Shown: positions 61,401-64,000 of the stretch, piece after piece
Position numbering within the stretch: the first letter of the stretch is position 1
Layout of the letters: the number at the start of each line of letters is the position of its first letter
DNA from: Caenorhabditis elegans
Lineage: Eukaryota; Nematoda; Chromadorea; Rhabditida; Rhabditidae
Reading direction: 5' to 3'
DNA: 64,000 bases
Assembly (NCBI RefSeq): GCF_000002985.6
Contig: NC_003280.10
Coordinates: 7,684,501-7,748,500, forward strand
Translations under genes and position numbers: made by a program
The notes under the pieces: generated by a model
The model's input: the letters and a program-made list of their open reading frames with translations, nothing else
What the model was told of the DNA's origin: nothing
The model's database searches: none

Positions 61401-64000
61401 TCCACGTATCACTTCACTCAATCTATCGACTTTGGCTTCTAAAGAAGAATCGAAAGAAGTGCATGAAGCTTGGTCAATACCTGATCAATCTGAAAGTTCT
61501 GATAAATTAATCATCATTTCCAATATTGGAGAGCCAACCTACATGAGAACAAAAGAATCAAGTGAGGATATCGTTGGAGTTGGTATAGCCTATAATGTTC
61601 CAGAAGAGAATTTGATATCAGCTATCAAGCTTGATGAAAAAGCTTCAGGAGGATGTTATGAACTAACAACCAAAGCTGCCGGAGATGAATACAAAATGAT
61701 AAGCTCGATTCTTTCGAAAACTCAAGCTGTTGAAAAAGTTAAAGGGAAAATGATTCAGAAGGTGGTTGCAAAGGATGAAATTCGTGTTCTGGAGACTACA
61801 ACAGAGTCAGTGAATGCTAACTTCAACTACGAGATTCCGGAAGAAAACTTCAAGATTGGAATTGCAAAAACATGTGCAAACAATGCTGCTCCATTCACTA
61901 TGAGACTTCATGAATGCCTTGATTTCTATGTCAAAATGTTCTATAATATGAACAAGAAAGATGACTTTGAATCTCTTATCAAAACGATTATCATATCAAA
62001 TGGAATTGAATCAAAAACACTTTCTTGTACAGCTGCAGAGCATATTGAAGCAACTAGAAATCCAGAATTCAATCGACCAGCAGAATTCTCTGATATTCAA
62101 AAAACGGTTGTAGACTATAACAAGATTGAAGGTGCATCATTGAACACTTTTGAAGCTTTAAACGAGAAAATGGCATTATCAACAATGCTCAGTAGACAAG
62201 ACGACTATTCTCGTGTAGAACATATTGTCAAAGACAAGAATCGTGGAGCCAATCTAAAATTTAGATTTATCGAATCCAGTGAAGAGAAACAGACTACATT
62301 TAGTGCCTTTGAGATTGACACAGAAAAAGAGGAAATCGAACGAACGATTGATTTGGTTCGTCAGGGTGGACAATTCAAATTGTCGACCGACGCAGCCGAA
62401 GAGAACGAAATCACTTTGCACCGTGACATATCGAAGCCGATTATCACTCATTACGACACTTTGCACCTTATCACGCTTTCGAATTCTGCACCTCACCAAA
62501 TTTTGAGCACCTCTGGAGCATCAAATGAGCTTCATACTATCTCAACTCAACTGTCGAAACCGGCTGAATGGCTCAACACCGAACTGCTTATTGTCGACAA
62601 AAATGTTGAGCAACCTGTGACGTGGCGCGTGTTGGAGTGTGAAGAGTGTGTTGAGAATTTGCACCCGATCTACCGTAGACCTGACGACATTTTCGATTTA
62701 GATGAAATATGGCATATCGCGAGAAATGGTGGAAAGTTCGAACGACGATGCAAAGCAAGTGGCGACGAGAAGGAGATCTTTGAACAAGAAATCAAAAGTC
62801 GCGGAATTAAGGATGATATCATTGATAAGAAGTTTATTGTTGGAAATCAAGGTGAACCAACATCATTCACAACGATTCAAACATCTTCAGTGTCTGCATC
62901 GGTTTCTCAAGACATGAGCCGATTGGGAGAAAAAGAAGCAATCAAAAAGGTTCTTCAAAACTCTAATAAAGGTATCAATGTGGAGAAGAAGATGATTGAA
63001 GCTACTGAATACAGGGAGACTATTAGTGAGCAATTCAGAAAGAACGATGAGTTTGATAAAGCTGATCTCACTGTTAAGGACCGTCGTGCGGGAGGATCTT
63101 ATGAACTTTCAACAAATGCATCTGAACAAAGTTCTTCAAGCGTTTCAAATGAGCTCATTTGTCCTAGACCAAGTCAACTTTCAATTGAAAAGACATTCAT
63201 AACAGCTCAGACAATTATTCCTGCAATATTAAGCTGCAAAGCTTCTGAATCAATTGGACATACAATCTCAGAACAATGGAATCGTCCAAATGATCAATTT
63301 GCTATTTCACAGATTGTGAAGGATTGTAACAAAGAAAACGAGCAGTTTACATTCCGTGAAGCTGGGGAAGAATATCACACAACAAATTGCTTCTACACTC
63401 GAGAACAAGAAGAAAAGGTTATTGCTAAAACATTGCATGAAGCTAGAAAAGGAAGTGGACAGACTTTCGAGACTAAACATGCAACAGATAGATCAATGGA
63501 TGCTTCTCAACATCTTGAAAAGGATCGACTGGCCGAAGCAACTGCTGAGAAACTTTTCGTTATTGGAAATACCGCTGGACCAGTATCTTACAGCTCGAAA
63601 TCTTCTTCAGATATACAGCACAGTCAAGTTGTGAATCTGTCGCGGCCATCTCCATATGTTCAAGTTGAGATTATTAGGAAAGGAGCTAATCTTGGAACAC
63701 CCACCTACTTCCATGCTCGAGAAACAACGTCAAAAACCGAAAATGTGGCAACCCAGCTTAGCAGAAAAGAAGAGAAAATGGAAGTATCAACAACACATAC
63801 AACTCCATTGCTTGCTGAGCCAGTTACTTTTGATTCAAATGCTTCGAAATCTCATTCGACTAGTTTGGATAAAAATCTTGTAGCATCTGAAGACTATGAA
63901 CTTGATGCAGTTGTTATTATTGTTGATAATAACACCGAGCAACCACAATTCTTCCGTTGTTCATGCACCAAGGAAGCTTCAACATCTGCTGCCGCCGCCC
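40403..64000 (+). CDS. Giant tandem-repeat protein, 3' end outside the window, frame broken near 59390
   Basis: Exons: 40403-40849, 41482-41930, 42082-42364, 42566-42689, 42737-43189, 43335-43423, 43469-43588, 43634-43702, 43751-43819, 43866-45401, 45528-45660, 46006-46269 and 46924 to beyond 64000. All join in phase, giving 5505 residues to a TGA at 59403. From about 59350-59401 to the window end the +1 frame is open for about 1530 codons of the same style, so the TGA looks like a frame break. The N-terminal 150 residues are Ser-rich and end in a hydrophobic stretch running into a Cys cluster (GWMVCVCCRCCLCKC), suggesting membrane attachment. Lys-rich and GGG-rich disordered parts follow. 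Beta-sandwich-like segments (exons 7-9) come next, then acidic repeats with GGQYEM, and about 15 units of about 230 residues from 47400 to 58500. I do not recognise the repeat. From memory B0228.4 (cpna-2) is a candidate, because it neighbours B0495; no copine domain is visible inside the window. Confidence 0.8.
45425..45505. repeat. AT-rich short tandem repeat in an intron
   Basis: The intron between exons 10 and 11 of the giant gene consists largely of variants of ATAGTATA, CATATGTA and TACAGTCATA in tandem, ending just before the TTTTCAG acceptor. Confidence 0.6.
45875..45939 (+). other. Exon-like segment in intron 11 of the giant gene
   Basis: A CAAATTTTAG acceptor and a GTAAGT donor bracket 65 bp. 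One frame is open (YVKSFVTSRKGVARPDIAAQ), but joining it to the upstream exon 11 donor (one base left over) gives an immediate stop. It could belong to an isoform with another upstream exon, or trigger decay. Confidence 0.3.
46367..46550 (+). other. Coding-like segment in intron 12 of the giant gene, ends in a stop
   Basis: The plus frame reads DCEKLELPKMTWHQVPRIS and then SIYIELGDDMEIICEHNT, and stops at about 46550. It has protein-like composition, unlike the flanking intron. An ATACAG acceptor ends at 46383 but does not match the phase of exon 12. It could be an alternative terminal exon of a short isoform. Confidence 0.3.
47400..58520 (+). repeat. About 15 tandem coding units, period about 660-714 bp
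   Basis: Within the large exon, a Trp motif (QGFWSTAS or variant) recurs near 47406, 48120, 48827, 49525, 50218, 50911, 51604, 52300, 52974, 53635, 54970, 55668, 56375, 57078 and more degenerately 58485. One copy near 54300 is reduced. Between Trp motifs each central unit carries a REVVxAAFGISxE block, a block like MDWSxIxLP, and a block like SILGKLxAPxPQ. Units between about 48100 and 53600 are best conserved; later units diverge. Confidence 0.85.

Overview
The window looks like nematode DNA, almost certainly Caenorhabditis elegans or a very close relative. The evidence is short AT-rich introns of about 45-60 bp with TTTTCAG acceptors, trans-splice-type acceptors a few bases before several start codons, nematode-only families (an sre chemoreceptor, a receptor L-domain protein) and typical C. 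elegans dispersed repeats. From memory, not from a search, the gene set nhx-2, SPATA20-like, cdk-11.1, ERMP1-like, LUC7-like and a copine matches the chromosome II region of cosmid B0495.

Layout. 0.8-5.2 kb: a single-pass receptor L-domain protein on +, with a frame break. 5.3-9.5 kb, minus: a 169-residue protein of unknown function, then the intestinal-type Na+/H+ exchanger nhx-2 with GATA-type sites upstream. 11.5-14.5 kb, minus: a SPATA20-like thioredoxin-fold protein and, 5' of it, a splicing factor SF3B5 gene with a frame break. 14.8-17.4 kb, plus: the kinase cdk-11.1, divergent from SF3B5. 17.8-24.2 kb, minus: an ERMP1-like ER metallopeptidase, a LUC7-like U1 snRNP protein and a mitochondrial protein that carries only the membrane and intermembrane domain of the FtsH/AFG3 protease. 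25.3-26.9 kb, plus: an sre chemoreceptor. 27.5-34.1 kb, minus: a copine with a 3.7-kb first intron. 34.1-40.4 kb: a 6.3-kb divergent intergenic region. 40.4 kb to the right edge, plus: a giant gene whose largest exon runs more than 17 kb and encodes about 15 tandem units of about 230 residues followed by further repeats; its 3' end is outside the window.

Functional themes. Three genes concern pre-mRNA splicing or RNA processing (SF3B5, cdk-11.1, LUC7-like). Housekeeping genes lie close together on the minus strand at spacings that suggest possible operons. The right half is dominated by the copine and the giant repeat gene.

Three conserved reading frames (L-domain protein near 3.77 kb, SF3B5 near 14.46 kb, giant gene near 59.39 kb) are broken in the same sense, each as if two bases were missing. 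Flanking codons are intact on both sides, so sequence error, strain variation or real lesions must be separated before the gene models are used.
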